From Clytia hemisphaerica (Eukaryota > Cnidaria > Hydrozoa > Leptothecata > Clytiidae): a stretch of DNA of 64,000 bases. Of this stretch, positions 22,429 to 33,495 are shown piece after piece. Below the pieces are notes generated by a model that saw only the letters and a program-made list of their open reading frames with translations, searched no databases and was not told the origin of the DNA. The position numbers and the translations under genes were made by a program. Within the stretch, counting starts at the first letter, position 1; the number at the start of each line of letters is the position of its first letter. Where the stretch lies: assembly GCA_902728285.1 (NCBI GenBank), contig CACVBU010000757.1, forward strand, positions 160,900 through 224,899, given 5' to 3'.

Positions 22429-23040
22429 GAGACCTTTTAAGAAAATTATGAAGCTCCCTGGAAAAAATATCTGGCATTTGGTTGTGTTTTTCACAATTTA
22501 TCTCCTGGGTTTTTTGGTATGTGCTTTTCATTTAAATGTGCTCCTCGATTTTAAGAACAGATGTCTTTAAGGCGAGCCCTTTTTGGAACAGCCTCAAAAA
22601 ATCCAGTGTATTATATAGAAAATTTCGCCTTTTGTACGATTATTAAATAGATAAAATTAAGAATTAAAAGCCCGAGGTACAAGTAAAAATCTGCCGGCGG
22701 CTGCTCTTGGTAAAGTCTGCCGTAGTTTAAGAATATAAACATAAAAGGCCTTAGTACTCATATCAAATGAGTCACCAATAATGTCATATGATTAGGTTTT
22801 TTGTAGCCTGGGAATCCATGCTATGATTTCTTCTTTGATAAACTGATGGCAAAATGTATAGCATGGTACAGGCTGAGAATTTGAATTTCTCAGATCCTAA
22901 TAACGGTTGAAACATAGCCAATCAAATTTTGTTATTCTTTTACTGGTCACACTTTCTTAGAGAAAGCGCAACTTTCGAAATTTGGTTTTTATTTTAGTAA
23001 GTGAGGACAGCGCTAAATTCGAATTTCCCACTGTAAAAAA
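22429..23040. other. No gene seen
   Basis: AT-rich without recognised structure. Confidence 0.35.
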
Positions 23041-23115
23041 TGTGAGTCCAATATTGGACTCACAGCTCGAACCCGTCTTGTGTACATCAAATTATAAAAA
23101 AACACACGACGGGTC
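23041..23115. repeat. Perfect palindrome followed by a second hairpin
   Basis: TGTGAGTCCAATATTGGACT runs into a perfect 24-bp palindrome, 23041-23064. Directly after it, ACCCGTCTTGTGT (23071) pairs with ACACACGACGGGT (ending 23114) across an AT-rich loop. Function unknown. Confidence 0.6.
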
Positions 23116-24885
23116 TCCTGTCTAGGTTTTTTGTAGTTGAATTAAAAATTGAAAACAAAGAGATCTAATTAGATATCTATTCCAACAGAATGCATTGTTT
23201 TGAAAACACGTTCTCGTCCGTTTTAAAATACTCTTTTAACATGTAGCATTTAAAATTGGTATTTAAAGACTCTATATTTTGTCATTGATGACCCATCACA
23301 CTGTAATCAGATGATTAAAATTCATTTTGTTTATAAGCAAAACATATCTTGCGAAAATAAGGACAGAAATAATAAAAGTTTTTTTCAAACTATCTAAGTT
23401 GTAATTTATTTAGCGTACTACAGACCTAAATCCCTTTTTCCTGTTGAAAGACGCACTGCATACACCACTGGTCAAAATTTCAATTGCACTTGTCAATCTT
23501 GAGGCTTACCGCCCCCCCCCAAGATACTTTCCCTATATTATAGGAAAAAATTGGAAGATACTCGAAAGGTTAATGATTTACTTACACGCAATCGTGAACA
23601 AAAGGTCTGTAGACTTTTCAAAAATTAGTCAACAGTGCCAAGAAAGCCGTTTTAACACTTGGGAAATTTCCAAAATGAACCACAAGTGATTATTTTGCAG
23701 AAGACACCTACAGGCTTGCTAGCAGCAGTGGCGGTGTGACAGGGGTACAGGGGGCCACGGCCTCCCCAGCAGAGCTTTTTGAATAAGCGCCGTAGTGCAA
23801 GGGGCGCCAAAAGAGATTTATTTAAACGCCCAAATCTTAAAAATCATACTTATACTGATAATTATACTAAAGACTTGAAAATGACTGAAAATGGGTAAAC
23901 GTCAGCCACACACAGGTGGTGGGTGCACCAGAGAGCTCTGAATAGTTGTTTATAATTGATTAAACCATTACGAATATAGTCTAATTAGATGTCTTCTCGA
24001 AAACGTTGAAGTGCATAGCTCATTGAACTTTCAATCTTCAATCTTCAAAAAAAGACCTAAAGACTTTGCAAAAATTCATTTCCTTCAATGTCGAGTGGAT
24101 TTGGCTTTTAGACTTGTCACCCAACTCTCAAAATCCAATAAAAACAACATGGCTCTTGTAAAAATGGGTTTTCAGAGCTTATTTTGAACTAAACATAAGT
24201 CTACAATCTTTAGTCCATCCAGGATTGCACTTTTGTTATGGACTTGTTCATTTGGCAATAATATTTCTGGGAATATGTTGTTGTTAAAGTTTCTCTCAAA
24301 ATTATGTTGACACTTTTCACTTTTTTAATAATTTTTTAAATCAGATTTATGCTATATTAAAAAGCTGTATCCACCGTTGGAAAGATATTTTCACGGAAAG
24401 AAAATTTTTAAATTTAAAGTCAGACTACAGCATTTAAGTTGTAAATGTTTTACCTTTAGCAAGAAAACAATAAAACTTTAATGTAATAACCGTGTAAGAA
24501 CCCATTGTTAAAGATTCCAAATTGTAATATCTCGACTTTGGAAATAACTTAGACAAAAGATTTCATGATTTGGCTCAAAACCAGGGAAGAAGCTAACACG
24601 CAAAAGATCTCAAATCATCTGCAAGGTTATTGATATTTAAATCAAAGTCGCAATGAAAAGAATACTGAGCAGTGTTAATACGAATTACCAAAACAAAAAA
24701 TTGATATTGTTGTATTTGACAAAATTTGAACCCAGCCCCTTTGTTTGCTTTTTATGATTCTGATAGCACTCACGAAAGGTTTTCAGATTGTACCAAGTCA
24801 ATCATCAGTATCATCAAAAAGTGGTACATACTTGGTATTTGGAAATGGAAAGTCTTCTTTCTAAAGTCTCAAACCAATACTTAAA
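23116..24885. other. No gene seen; hAT-like fragment at 23.73 kb
   Basis: Near 23727 CAGTGGCGGTGTGACAGG followed by GGGGCGCC resembles another hAT-type end without a partner. The rest is AT-rich. Confidence 0.35.
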
Positions 24886-25560
24886 ACTAGCCATAATTTT
24901 CATTAAAGTGCCACCGCAGAAGAACGATCAAATAAGTTGTTGAATTTGGAAAGAAATGTTACTGATAGCCGTTACTTTTGTTAGAATGGCATCTCATCTG
25001 AAGCAAAATTTAGTCTACAAATATTAGCAAGTTGTGTCCATCTCATAGATATCTTCTTATAGAGATAAAAAAGTTATTTATCTGTTTTTTTTTTGTCATC
25101 TCTTTTATTACCAAAATAATAGAATATAATGGCTTGTTTATATCATACTAAACGCTACTGTACTAAACTGCCTTTTTAATGCAATAGTCACACGACAAGT
25201 TTTTGAAAGGATACAAATTTCTAATTTGCGTTGCTCAGAGCGGTTAATAACTACTTGTGGTTTAAATAGGGAATTTCCCAACAAAAAAGGAATTTCCCTT
25301 AATTCGACTCCCTGAGGTAATAAAAAAAGACATATAGAGCTTTGAAAATGGGTAATCAGATCAAAACAAATCCGGAAAAGTGTTTTTAATGATGATAAAA
25401 CAATAGAAATACAGTCAAGCTAAGAATGTTACCGGTACACCATTTAACCGGAACTAAAATACTGAAAAACGCGCGCAAAATTATGAGATGTTTGCCCAAC
25501 TTCCTTATGCGTGAAGCTATGAATGCCATCCTCGGAAGCTTTAGGCTTCCTGCGGTGGCA
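24886..25560 (-). mobile_element. TGCCACCGCAG-family element, copy D
   Basis: Complete reverse-oriented copy, nearly identical to copy A. It starts ACTAGCCATAATTTTCATTA and ends CTGCGGTGGCA. It abuts the 3' end of the protease-like ORF by about 30 bp. Confidence 0.75.
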
Positions 25561-25588
25561 ATAATCTCCTCAAAAAATCTACAATTGT

Positions 25589-26287
25589 TTATACATACTG
25601 TGTTGTACAGAGTTCTATAAGAAGAAAAATAGGCAAATTGACAACTTGAATCTGTGCTGGTATGTTGACAGAGCAAGAATCACAATTAATTTCTGAGCTT
25701 GGATTAAGAGAATTTGATACACAGTTTGGCCACAAACTTGCATCAACTAAAATCTCTGGATATAAAAAAATGCGAAAGAAGACTGACAATGCTACCCGTT
25801 TCTCTTTGTTCCTTCTCACTACCACAACTATTACAAGTACCTGAATTACAAAACTTGTTTCAAAAACATGTCTCTCTTCTTCTGATAATTCTTTGAAAAT
25901 ATTACTTCCAAAAATCTCTTGAAACTCTGCGTCGCTATTTCTTCTCACAAAGGTACCACAATTTTCAATAATCTTAGACCATACCGGTTCCCTAATTTCA
26001 TCCAGCAGTCGAAAAGCATTACTTTTCATATCGTAATCTTCAAGTGAAATTTCCATTGATCCACTTAATTGAAGCAGCTTAAAAAAATCACTTGATTTTT
26101 CATATGATACTTTAGCTTTCATTTCTGGAAGAAGCAAGCGGTAACATATTTCAAGAAAGCAATCAACAGCGCAAGAATAGGTACGACTGCCAGTTGTCCT
26201 GCTTGAATTTCGGAAATGTGCAACATTCAATGCAGTGTCTAGATTAATCGCAAAGTCTTCCTCTGCCATACTGTGAAAAATCTTCAA
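25589..26287 (-). pseudogene. Ubiquitin-specific-protease-like ORF, frameshifted
   Basis: The 232-codon minus-strand frame has SCAVDCFLE at residues 38-46, resembling the catalytic Cys box of peptidase C19-type (USP/USPL) domains. INCDSC at 200-205 is followed by VNLPIFLLIEL (216-226), like the second half of a USP zinc finger and the strand after it. Between residues about 148 and 185 the printed frame is a hydrophobic run that looks wrong. In another frame the same DNA reads TCNSCGSEKEQRETGS (25839 downwards), supplying the first CxxC pair of such a finger. Two compensating frameshifts near 25840 and 25740 are therefore likely. The conserved His-box region is not reached. Met7 (MAEED) is an equally good start, and an upstream TTTGAAG could be an acceptor. 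Copies of one repeat family lie on both sides, so transposon association is possible. Confidence 0.45.
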
Positions 26288-27404
26288 ATTATTTTAGGAG
26301 CAAAAAGCAAAAAATGTAATTACAGTTGACACTGTCTAATTTGACGTTCTACTATTTGATAAGCCCGTTTTGGATAAAAATTTGAAGTCACTTTAAAGGT
26401 TTTGAAAACCACTCTCTTATTTGATTTCTAGTAACAAAAAAAATGCCAGATATTTTGAAATTCAAATGTTCGATTTTGTTGCGTTCAAATTAGAAACTCA
26501 AAATTTGACTCCTCAAATATTGCAAATATCAAAGATTTCTTCCAAAAAACTTATATAAATTTTCAGCAAGATCTTCGGTTATTGTACTGATTCGACGTTC
26601 AAAAACCAATCGCAATAATCAACCTTCGCTTCGCCTTCTTCTTCCCGTGTTACTCTATAATTCAATATTTACTTTAGGGATTTGGGAGACTTTCTCAATA
26701 TTCAATATGCTGTGGTATTCGATGAGAATCCCTTGAAATTTGAATTAGAGAGTGTCAACTACTGTATATATAGATTTTTGCAAAATGCAAACTTTCCTTT
26801 ATGGAATTTCCCTTTTATAGGGCGCCTTGTTTTATACTTTAGTTCAGTTTCAAAAATTCTTTTAATTGTCAGCTGTGTGCTGTTCTGTATCAATAGTGTT
26901 AGAACGATGATGGAAAAAACTATATAAATAACTGTCAGACTGTTGTTCTGTCAGTCTGTGTTCTGTTTCGCTGGAAAATATAAATCAATCTCAATGTCTA
27001 AAAAGGATTCAAATTGTTTAGTTTTCCTTTCAGCAAACTCACACTGGATTGTTGGGTTTATAGAAAAGTAGTGCGATTGGACTACTGGACTGTGCTAATA
27101 ACTGGAATAAAACAGATTTAAAGAAACAGGGAGAAATTCAAGATGTCTGCCACCATCACATCAGGTCCACCAACTTTCCTTTTTTATCGCTGACATTACC
27201 TTATACCTAAAGCCAGAGCCATCGGCTGATCGTTTGAAACATAGTCAATAGAAGAAATACCAGATAATTCAATTGACATTGTTTGAAAGCTCCGACACGA
27301 TAGGAAGAAACAAACGTCCGCCGCGCAAGCTAAAAAAGAGCTATCCTGTAAAACACGGCTTATCGCTCTTCATTCCGGGAAATCAAATAACCGTTAATTG
27401 ATAA
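26288..27404. other. No gene confirmed
   Basis: Sequence upstream of the protease-like ORF. It may hold 5' exons of that gene but no coding segment could be identified. The ORF at 26682-26927 has no recognisable features. Confidence 0.3.
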
Positions 27405-27530
27405 TGTTCCGCTAAGCGGAACTAAAATACTGAAACGCGCGCGCAAAATTATGAGATGTTTTCCCAACTTTCCCTCACGAGTGAAGCTATGAATGCCATC
27501 CTCGGAAGCTTTAGGCTTCCTGCGGTGGCA
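27405..27530 (-). repeat. TGCCACCGCAG-family terminus, copy E (solo end)
   Basis: Matches the right-hand ~125 bp of copy D in the same orientation, ending CTGCGGTGGCA, with small differences (a CG-rich CGCGCGCGC block). No matching left end lies nearby. Confidence 0.6.
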
Positions 27531-28423
27531 ATGAGCAATCATTTTCCTTAAACGCCCTCTCGAATAAACGTCCCTTTCAAATATGAGCAAAAAGGCCGAG
27601 GGGATGTTTATTGAAACAAGTACACGCTTTCTATATAAGAATATACTTTATAAGAATACTTGTGATAAAATTAGCGAAAAAGTTAAGAATATGCTAAGAA
27701 TATCTCCATCATGGAATTCAGCAACTGAACCTTTTAGTGTATTTTCAACTGTAAATTACGTAAAGACTCAAGTTTCTTTCAAAAGGGAAAATCATTTTGG
27801 TTAAATATATGTTAATAATTGTATTTTTTTTCAGTGTGTAATAGCTATCGTAAAATAAAATCTGTTTTTCGGGTTCGGGATTTTCGTCACATTTTCCAAA
27901 CCTTTAGACGAAGAAAATATACTTTGACCTTTGAACGAGAAAAATACATTCAATATTTTACGAGTAAAAGTGTGCTAACTGGTTTATTTATAGTCAACTT
28001 GACAAAACATCAACAAACTCCTCTCTCTTCATTTCTGTAATTTTTGTTTTTCACTTCCTTTATTTTGGCGAAATCAACATCAAAACATTCGAAAAAATGT
28101 TTCTGTGTACCGAAACCTGCATCATATTGTTTTTTTACCAATATTTTTTGCAATATATTTTAAAACAAAAGAAGACGAATGAAAGTCGAAAATTTCGCAT
28201 AATAATTGAACATCAACAACGAAAACGCGTGAAACGTGACTCCAGCAGCATAATGGATTTTGAATGAAGCGTTACACAAAATATACACATTGTATTGTAG
28301 ACAGGTCGTAGTTACCCTGTTTTCTTATGCAAAATCTCAATCCATTAAATGCGACTAAAAAATTCCTTTTTTTAAGGTAAAAAAGATCTTTTAATTCGGA
28401 ATAAATGAAAGAACTGCAATATA
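27531..28423. other. No gene seen
   Basis: A short match to the G/C-run MITE terminus (CGAATAAACGTCCC) lies near 27561. The ORFs at 27583-28040 have no family resemblance and are not supported. Confidence 0.35.
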
Positions 28424-29516
28424 CCAGTGGATACCCCTTAAAACCCACAATAAAAAGTGGTACCCTCTATCTCATTGTTTAGTTGGAGTGTAAGGCTGAA
28501 ACTTTTTGTGTTGAAAGTACGTTGTCTATGATTGTCTTCCCTAGCAGTGATGTTTTGTAGAAAACAGTTTTCAGTTTTTCACGAGGAAGTGAAAAAGTGC
28601 AGTTTTAGCTATTTACCCCTTAAAACCTACAAAATGGTTTTTCTCGAATAACTTTTTACAAAAAAGTTCTTTTGACCTCAAATTTTGAACAGTGATTCAC
28701 TGTAAAGTTACTAATGTTATGAATATACCATTAGTACCTAAATGATCTCAAAAATATGTGTTAAAATCAAAATACCCCTTAAAACCTACAAAAATAAGGC
28801 TAAAAACCACAAAGTCCGACCCTTGCTAACGGGATACTCAAGCTGATGGATACAAATTTGGTGTTGCTTCGTGATTCAATGGTTCAAAGACTTGCTAGAA
28901 ATTCATTCCCACAACAATATTTTCATTTTTCAGGATTTCATGCCCATAATGCAATTGTGTGTGGTTTTTTCGTCAAAAACGGCTACGAAAGGCCAAAACC
29001 TTCATTCGCTTCATTTTTGACCTATGGTTCTAATGTTTTTCTAAATCTCCATCAAATTTGTGACATTTTGGTATGCAACATGACCAGGTTTTGAGAAAGT
29101 CGATTTTCAGATTTTATTGATCATCACCATAAAAGTGCTTTAAAGTAGAATTTTAAGGGCCTGTCATTTTCGTTGGGGTCTATTCACGAAGATGAAAATG
29201 ATTTTTTCATACCTACCATAAGTATAGGTATCTAAAAAGTATAGGTTTTATGACCTTAAATTCAATTGTGTAATTTCTAGGTCCAAAAAACCTGATTTTT
29301 TGAAGGGATTTTTGATAAAATTTTGAATAACTTCGAATTTTAAGATACTTTAGCATCTTTAAAATCCTTAAAATTTGGTATTTTATGAAAGAACATTTAT
29401 AAGAGGTTGTAAAAAAGTGAAACATACCACATAAAATTAAATCTGGTAGTTATGAAAGCCAAAAATGCAACATTGTGGGTTTTAAGGGGTATGTGGTTTT
29501 AAGGGGTATCCACTGG
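28424..29516 (+). mobile_element. ~1.09-kb TIR element, less interrupted copy
   Basis: The left end CCAGTGGATACCCCTTAAAA is mirrored at the right end by TTTTAAGGGGTATCCACTGG (finishing 29516). The phrase CCCCTTAAAACC recurs internally at 28615 and 28776, so the terminal motif is repeated through the element. It contains no transposase. Its degenerate inverted relative is at 16085-17026. Confidence 0.75.
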
Positions 29517-29818
29517 TACTTGAGAAAAATAATTTTAAAATTTTCTGAAAATGAAAAAGAAAATATGGTATTTTCATTCTTTGATACATTTTGATTCATT
29601 TTGTGTTTTGATAACAAGTCACTTTTGATAAGACTTCTTTCACTTGTGCAAAGTTTATATCGACTTCTTTCTCTAAACATTTTGACGTCAAATCTTTTCT
29701 GTGCTGCCACGATCCTGAAAATGCAAAAATATGGTAGAAATCAACGAAAAATCTAACAAGGAAATTCTACAAAATTATGGATATTGCACACCCAATAACT
29801 GTTAAACAAACACCATCA

Positions 29819-30165
29819 TAGTAAGTAACTAAGTAAGTAAAAAGTAAGTAAATCATTTATTTGTCAACGAAAGCGAGACTAGCGACCACACTCATAGACA
29901 TAATGTTAAACTAAGGAGGTGGCCGCACGATATAATTACAACAACAAGTGAAAAAAATACTAAGTTTATAAAACGATCATACTAGGGTAATAAAGTGAAA
30001 TAATTTTCGTTTTTTAATTTCGTTTTTAATAAAAACAGAAAAAAAAAACAGATTTAAAAAGGAAGAGAATCAAAAGAATAAAAAGAAAAAGAAAAGAAAA
30101 GAAAAGAAAGGAAAATGTTAAAATTTAAAATCAAACTCGAAAAAGAAAAAAAAAAAAAACACAAA
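29819..30165 (-). repeat. LINE 3' UTR and microsatellite tail
   Basis: On the plus strand GTAAGTAACTAAGTAAGTA at 29820 is the LINE tail repeat. It is followed (30000-30165) by polypurine A/AAAG-rich sequence that forms the UTR. Such tails are typical of CR1/L2-like elements. Confidence 0.65.
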
Positions 30166-30885
30166 TCAAGTGTACGACGAGAGGAAATATAATTTGCTCA
30201 AATCTTTAAGACGATCCAATGCTAGTGTAGACAAATCATCGAGAGAAACGAAATTTTGAAGTTCATTCCAAACCAAGATGGATTGGTATAGAATTGAATA
30301 GTTACCATAAGTCACTGTTTTTACTTCGGGTATTTTTAGAAGTCCAGACTTACAACGAATTACTTCATGACGGTCAGCATCATTAAGACGTTTGTATTCA
30401 AGAGTTTGTAAAAGAGAAAGAGGTAATTTTCGATTCAAAAGTTTGAAAAGAAAGAGGATATTAAGGTATTTGACAAAGTCAAAAAATTGAAGAAGTTTAA
30501 ATTCTAAAAACAGAGGAAAAGTATATGCACGAAAGTCAGAGAAAGACATGATTCTAAGAGATTGTTTTGGAAGAATAAGAACTCGACGGGCGTGGATTGT
30601 TTGGCGTTGCTCCCAAATCTGGGCTGCATAGGAGGCGTGACATTGGAAAAGGGAAAAATATAATGATGCTAGTGTTTTCTTGTCGACATAATGCCGAAGT
30701 TTACTTAGAGCTCCATTAGCTCGCTTCAATTTATTGCAGACAAAATCAATGTGGTGTTTCCAGTTCAGATGTTCATCGATGTATACACCAAGATACTTTA
30801 CAACCTTGCTGGGTCTAAGCCGATGTCCGTTGATTTTGATTTTCAAATCATAATCGATCTTCTTTCGGACAGGACGAAACAACAA
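30166..30885 (-). pseudogene. LINE ORF2, C-terminal part (RT thumb and beyond)
   Basis: The 239-codon frame contains INGHRLRPSKVVKYLGVYID followed by HLNWKHHI, which are the standard post-catalytic blocks of non-LTR RTs (the KYLGV...LNW block). It ends with a stop at 30166. The join to the upstream RT is broken: just upstream a shifted frame gives WLKANKISLNTSKTELLLF, the normal preceding segment, so a frameshift lies near 30940. Confidence 0.8.
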
Positions 30886-30966
30886 AAGCTCAGTTTTACT
30901 AGTGTTGAGAGAGATTTTATTTGCTTTAAGCCATTCATAAGAAGCTTTAGATCGATATTGGCTTGC

Positions 30967-32607
30967 TTAGCGATCGGTTTCATTCACATAAAGGAGAAAA
31001 AGAAGTGGGCCTAAAACAGAGCCTTGAGGGACACCATGTTTCATATTTTTAGAAGTAGAAATTTTACCAGAGACTGAAACAAACTGTGATCTATCAGTAA
31101 GAAATGATCGAAACCAATCAAGAGCTTTTCCACGAACCCCGTAAAAATCTAGCTTTGATAGTAGGATAGAATGGTCGACGGTATCGAATGCCTTTTGTAA
31201 ATCGATGAAAATAGAGCATCCATACTTACTTTCATCCAAAGCATTTGATATTTTGTTGATAGCATAGAGAAGGGCTGTTTCAGTCGAGTGGTTTGATCGA
31301 AATCCAAACTGTAATGGGTAGATCGAGTTTGATTGGTCGAGAAAATTCATCAGTCGTGAATGCATGAGCTTTTGGAAGATTTTGTCAATGTTAGAAAGAA
31401 GAGAAATTGGCCTATAGTTCTCAGCATCGAATGGAGAACCTTTGTTTTTGAAGACAGGGATGACTTTCGCTTCTTTCAGCTGACTTGGAAAGATACCAGT
31501 AAAGAAAGAAAGATTAATAATATCAGTGAAGATAGAAGAAAGCGTGTCCAAGTTGGAAGAAATAATTCGATACGGGATGCTGTTTGGACCAGTTGCCTTA
31601 TTTTCACTGAGAGACATGAGAGTTTTGATGACTTCTGGTTTTGAAGCTGGAGCAATGAAAAAGTCATTAGCATTTCGATTTTCGTTCTTTAGCCACTCTG
31701 AGAAATGATGACGCGTAAAAGGAATTTTTGAACGAACTTCACCTGCAATGGTTGATAAGAAATCGTTGAAAGCTTTAGATAATTCTTCGGGGTTGGAAGA
31801 TAAAGAATCATTGATGTTAAGAGAAATAGAGTTTGAAAAAGAAGGAGAAGATATAATCTCTCTGACGCCTTGCCAAAGTTTTCGAAGATTGTCTGAGTTT
31901 TGAAAAAAGTAGCGAGAATAATGGAGTTTTTTACTAGCACGGATAAGAGATACAATGCGATTTCGGTAAAATTTGTATCTGTCACGAAGAAATTTCTTAA
32001 GATCGGGTGAAGAATCAGGAACTTTCAAATAGTCGTCTTTGAGGCTATCTCTGATGTTCATCGAGACAAGAATGCCTTTGGTGATCCAGGGTTTGAGAAG
32101 GAGGTTAGCTTGACGTCTAGTCAACTGTTTCAGAGGAACATGCTTATCATACAAAGAAGAAAAACGAGTCAAAAAAGAATCAAAAGATAAGTCAACATCC
32201 CCCCTTTCAGTTTTAAGAAGATCTTTCCAATCAACGCTGTCGAATTCATCTTTGAAAGTAGCCTCATCAAATTTGGACCAATCTCGACGAAAAGGAAGTT
32301 CAAATTTGTAGTCAGAATCACAGTCAGTATTAAGAATTAGAAATTGAGGAAGATGGTCAGATATAGCAACAGTTAGATTTCCAGAAGTTGATGAACAGTT
32401 AAAAGGAGACGTAAGAATGTTATCGATAAGAGTACTGGAGGTATCAGTGATCCGTGTTGGCAAGGTAATAGTTGGAAGAATCTGATAAGCACCAAGAATA
32501 TCAAGAAATTTAGAGTGAGAGATTACAGAGTCACAAGTCAAAAGATCTATGTTGAAATCGCCTAATAAAATAACATTTTTGTTTTCTTGGCAGGCTTTCT
32601 TCAGCAA
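30967..32607 (-). pseudogene. LINE ORF2, endonuclease C-terminal half and reverse transcriptase
   Basis: The 546-codon frame starts in the endonuclease: GDFNIDLL at residues 16-23 and SDHLPQ at 83-88 are the Asn- and His-containing active-site blocks. The RT starts near 335 (ENKATGPNSIP) and has AKVIPVFKNKG, NYRPISLL, FGFRSNHSTETAL, motif A FIDLQKAFD (467-475) and GVPQGSVLGP (525-534). It then runs LLFLLYVNETDR and stops. The YADD catalytic block and about 35 codons around it are missing before similarity resumes. This deletion alone abolishes RT activity. Confidence 0.9.
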
Positions 32608-33070
32608 AGGAGATGTAAATTTTTATTAAAAAGATCAACGTCAAGGTCTGGATGTTTGTAGATGCAACCAACGATATAGTTTTTCCTATTTTTTAAGACG
32701 ATTTCAGCAAAAGTTGACTCAAGATTACCACAGGCTGAGTGCACTATCTTTGAAAGATCTGTGCGAGGTTTGCTTTTGAGAGAGTTAGAAATAAAGAGAG
32801 CAGTTCCCCCAACTGATGAGACGGCTGGGGTATCAAAGGATTTAAAGCCGTTGATAGAAAGTTCAGTGTTTTCGATAGAAGATTTGAGTCTGGTTTCACT
32901 GATACCGAGAATGCTAAAATTATGATTGAGATTATGAAGTAAAGTAGTAAGATTGTCATGATGTTTTTCTAAAGAACAGATGTTGAGATGAAAGCAAGAA
33001 AAATTTTGTTTTTTAAGAGGAAGAGAAGCAGATTCTTGAGTACTAGTATTTGCAGTCGAAATGATTAACG
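32601..33070 (-). pseudogene. LINE ORF2, endonuclease N-terminal half
   Basis: This frame contains FSCFHLNICSLEKHHDNL and then FSILGISETRL, the N-terminal blocks of the apurinic-like endonuclease, with the catalytic Glu in SET. NYIVGCIYKHPD follows. It then shifts frame near 32610 into the next segment, which carries GDFN. The printed methionine at 33095 is not the real start; the protein comes from the finger-containing frame upstream. Confidence 0.8.
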
Positions 33071-33384
33071 TGATCATCATAAGTAATATTATCAAGTTGA
33101 TCGTCGATTTGTGAATGAAAATTAGAAAAAGAATTCGAGATAGAATTTAGATGTTTAAAATAATTTTTTAAGTGACTTATGTCTTTACCAATGGGTAATT
33201 TTTCATCGGATTCAAGATTAGGTAGAGCATCATGCCTACAAAGTTTACAGAGCCAAATGTTTTTTATGTATTTTGGTTCAACGCCTAAGCACTTTGCATG
33301 GGATCGTCTTTCACACTTGGGACAAAAATGAAAGGTTTTAGAAGTAATTTTTTTCGAGCAAACAGAGCAATCATCGTTTGTCAT
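33060..33384 (-). pseudogene. LINE ORF2, N-terminal PHD-like zinc finger
   Basis: From the likely start MTNDDCSVC at 33384 the frame encodes CSVC, CPKC, H-x-x-C and CKLC in the C4HC3 spacing of a PHD-type finger. A Ser/Asn-rich linker follows before a frameshift near 33060-33070. PHD-like fingers occur at the N-terminus of LINE proteins in several CR1-like lineages. The separate plus-strand LINE fragment at 35160 has a similar finger. Confidence 0.7.
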
Positions 33385-33495
33385 TACTGGAAAATCAGTG
33401 TGCAAAAGAGAAATGTTTCTCGAGCCAAAGTATAATAAAAAACAGAGCATTCAAAAACTAAGATATAAATAAGAAACGCTACAGAATGAAAAAAA

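Noticed and set aside
31360..31985. Several ORFs on both strands inside the LINE RT
   Set aside because: They are shadows of the 546-codon RT frame.
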